DNA from: Rhizobium sp. C4
Lineage (GTDB): Bacteria > Pseudomonadota > Alphaproteobacteria > Rhizobiales > Rhizobiaceae
Direction of reading: 5' to 3'
DNA length: 64,000 nucleotides
Assembly: GCF_021026315.1 (NCBI RefSeq)
Contig: NZ_JAJNCX010000012.1
Coordinates: 124,001 to 188,000, forward strand
Positions 62,765-64,000 of the stretch are shown one piece after another. Made by a program: the position numbers and the translations under genes. Under the pieces are notes generated by a model that was not told the DNA's origin, did no database searches, and worked only from the letters and a program-made list of their open reading frames with translations. Within the stretch, counting starts at the first letter, position 1. Each line of letters starts with the position of its first letter.

Positions 62765-64000
62765 TTGAATCCAGAACAACCTCAGACAATCCCCGCGCTC
62801 CTGCTGGCCAACGGCCGGCATGACACGCGCCTTATCTTTGACAACGTCGTCCTTTCCTACGGCGAACTATACGACATTAGCACAAGGGTTGCGACCGGTC
62901 TGTCACGAGCGGGGGTCGCAGAGGGCGAACGCGTGGCGATCTGGCTTGCCAACTGCCCAGAATGGCTCGCAGTTCTCTGTGCTTGCGCCCGAGTCGGAGC
63001 GATTGTGGTACCGCTCAACCCGAAATTTCGGGTCAAAGAGATTGGCGATATCATCACGCGAAGCGGAGCTAAAGCAATTCTGATCGACTCCGCGACGACA
63101 GATGCAAAGTCGGTCCTCGCTGACTGCGAATCGCTGAGAGACCTTAGATTGGTTATTGATCTCAATGACCAAGTCGAGCCTTTGGAGAGGTTTCCCGAGC
63201 TGCTTGTTGTACCTTATGGCGAGATTTTGAATGCCTCTGGGACGGCGCCCGACCGGTCTTCACCCAAGAGAGGATCCCTGATCTTCACCACCTCCGGCAC
63301 GACGAACCTCCCGAAGTTTGCACTTCATGTCCAGCAACGCCTTATCCAACACGGCCGGAATGTGGCATCCGCGATCGATATGACGTCGGCGTCCACGATG
63401 GCCGTCGTCGTACCCTTCTGCGGCACCTACGGCATGAGTTCCCTATTCGCTGGCCTCAGCGGCGGCTCCAACTTGGTGATCCCGGCATCATGGAATGTTT
63501 CGAGGATCGCTTCCCTGCTGAAGGAGCGTCGCGTAACGCACTCGATGGCGACGGACGATGGGGTCGAACAGCTGCTCAACATTGCAGATGCCTCTTCTTT
63601 CGAAACAGTGCGCTGTCTCGGAATTTCGGGAATGAACCCGCGATTGGAAGCGATATTCGACGCAGCAGAAACCAAGGGTCTTACATTGGTGAACATGTAT
63701 GGCTCCAGCGAGCTACAGGCTCTGGTCTCAATCCAAAACCCGAGGGGGTCGCGTGCCGAGCGTATCTGTCGCGGCGGGCGGCTCGTGAGTGCCGACTCCT
63801 CTGTGCGGGTCGTGGATCCGGCCACTGGAGACACGCTGGCGCATGGAGAGCGGGGCGAGTTGCAGTTGCTTGCGCCGCAGAGCTTCATGTGCGGCTATTT
63901 CCGAAATGCCGAGGCGACGGCAGCTGCTATGACCAGCGACGGGTATTTCCGCACCGGGGATCTCGGCTATTCGCAGGAAGATGGCCGCTTCGTTTACCTG
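62765..64000 (+). CDS. acyl-CoA ligase (AMP-forming), partial at window edge
   Basis: The frame starts at TTG 62765, five bases behind GGGAGG, and stays open to the edge: 412 residues are present. Motifs are FTTSGTTNLPKFAL (P-loop), NMYGSSELQA (A5) and YFRTGDLGYSQED (A7). It lacks the start-side ATG because the TTG is the first good start. The enzyme would activate the pathway acid to its CoA thioester, the entry point for the divergent catabolic operon. The C-terminal lysine domain is outside the window. Confidence 0.88.
   Translation, partial: MNPEQPQTIPALLLANGRHDTRLIFDNVVLSYGELYDISTRVATGLSRAGVAEGERVAIWLANCPEWLAVLCACARVGAIVVPLNPKFRVKEIGDIITRSGAKAILIDSATTDAKSVLADCESLRDLRLVIDLNDQVEPLERFPELLVVPYGEILNASGTAPDRSSPKRGSLIFTTSGTTNLPKFALHVQQRLIQHGRNVASAIDMTSASTMAVVVPFCGTYGMSSLFAGLSGGSNLVIPASWNVSRIASLLKERRVTHSMATDDGVEQLLNIADASSFETVRCLGISGMNPRLEAIFDAAETKGLTLVNMYGSSELQALVSIQNPRGSRAERICRGGRLVSADSSVRVVDPATGDTLAHGERGELQLLAPQSFMCGYFRNAEATAAAMTSDGYFRTGDLGYSQEDGRFVYL

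Overview
The window reads as an alphaproteobacterial, Rhizobiaceae-like genome. Supporting signs are a DUF982 protein, a Usg-family protein, a DUF1488 protein, an EcfG-type general-stress promoter, a second-type groESL cluster and a rhizobial-style pyruvate carboxylase. Several IS remnants, one intact IS66 element and several broken genes point to an accessory replicon or a heavily rearranged island. That is inference; the window holds no replication or conjugation gene.

Layout. 0-2 kb: end of a DNA polymerase IV gene, a DnaQ-type exonuclease, two small genes including an orphan BrnA-like antitoxin. 2.0-2.85 kb: graveyard of AraC, IS66 and IS30 fragments. 2.8-7.3 kb: CitMHS-type carboxylate transporter with a divergent LysR gene, a second LysR gene, and an alpha/beta hydrolase. 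7.8-11.2 kb: truncated shikimate dehydrogenase gene interrupted by a complete IS66 element (8364-11171) with a perfect 8-bp target duplication. 11.2-18.0 kb: TetR regulator divergent from a sugar-type ABC importer operon (ATPase, two permeases, binding protein) ending in an esterase; palindromic operator candidates sit in the gap. 18.5-21.6 kb: a response regulator behind an EcfG-type promoter, and a run of very small genes. 21.6-27.4 kb: glycosyltransferase with a fused C-terminal domain translationally coupled to a GH130 phosphorylase, then a PHB-depolymerase-like esterase and a transglutaminase-like protein. 27.6-30.7 kb: a large HTH/tyrosine-recombinase protein next to a RelE/XRE toxin-antitoxin pair. 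31.0-43.2 kb: nitrous oxide respiration island: Crp/Fnr regulator, DUF1858 protein, pseudoazurin, nosRZDFYLX, DUF2249 protein and NnrS, with TTGCG-N4-CGCAA boxes in the divergent promoters. 43.7-48.5 kb: stress cluster (broken DUF4112 and Hsp20 genes, DUF982, Usg, groESL). 48.9-52.4 kb: pyruvate carboxylase. 52.6-64.0 kb: a catabolic gene set (MaoC hydratase, SDR, citryl-CoA-lyase-like protein, hydroxyacid dehydrogenase, ferredoxin reductase, two ferredoxins, amidohydrolase, CMD-family protein, aldehyde dehydrogenase) facing a frameshifted IclR regulator and the start of an acyl-CoA ligase.

How the genes work together. The nos island encodes N2O reductase, its maturation and electron supply (pseudoazurin, NosR, NosX) and a plausible dedicated regulator. 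The ABC operon plus esterase looks like uptake and hydrolysis of one ligand under TetR control. The last cluster looks like oxygenase-initiated degradation of an aromatic or alicyclic acid through CoA thioesters, but no oxygenase lies in the window. Assignments rest on reading motifs by eye; no database search was run.
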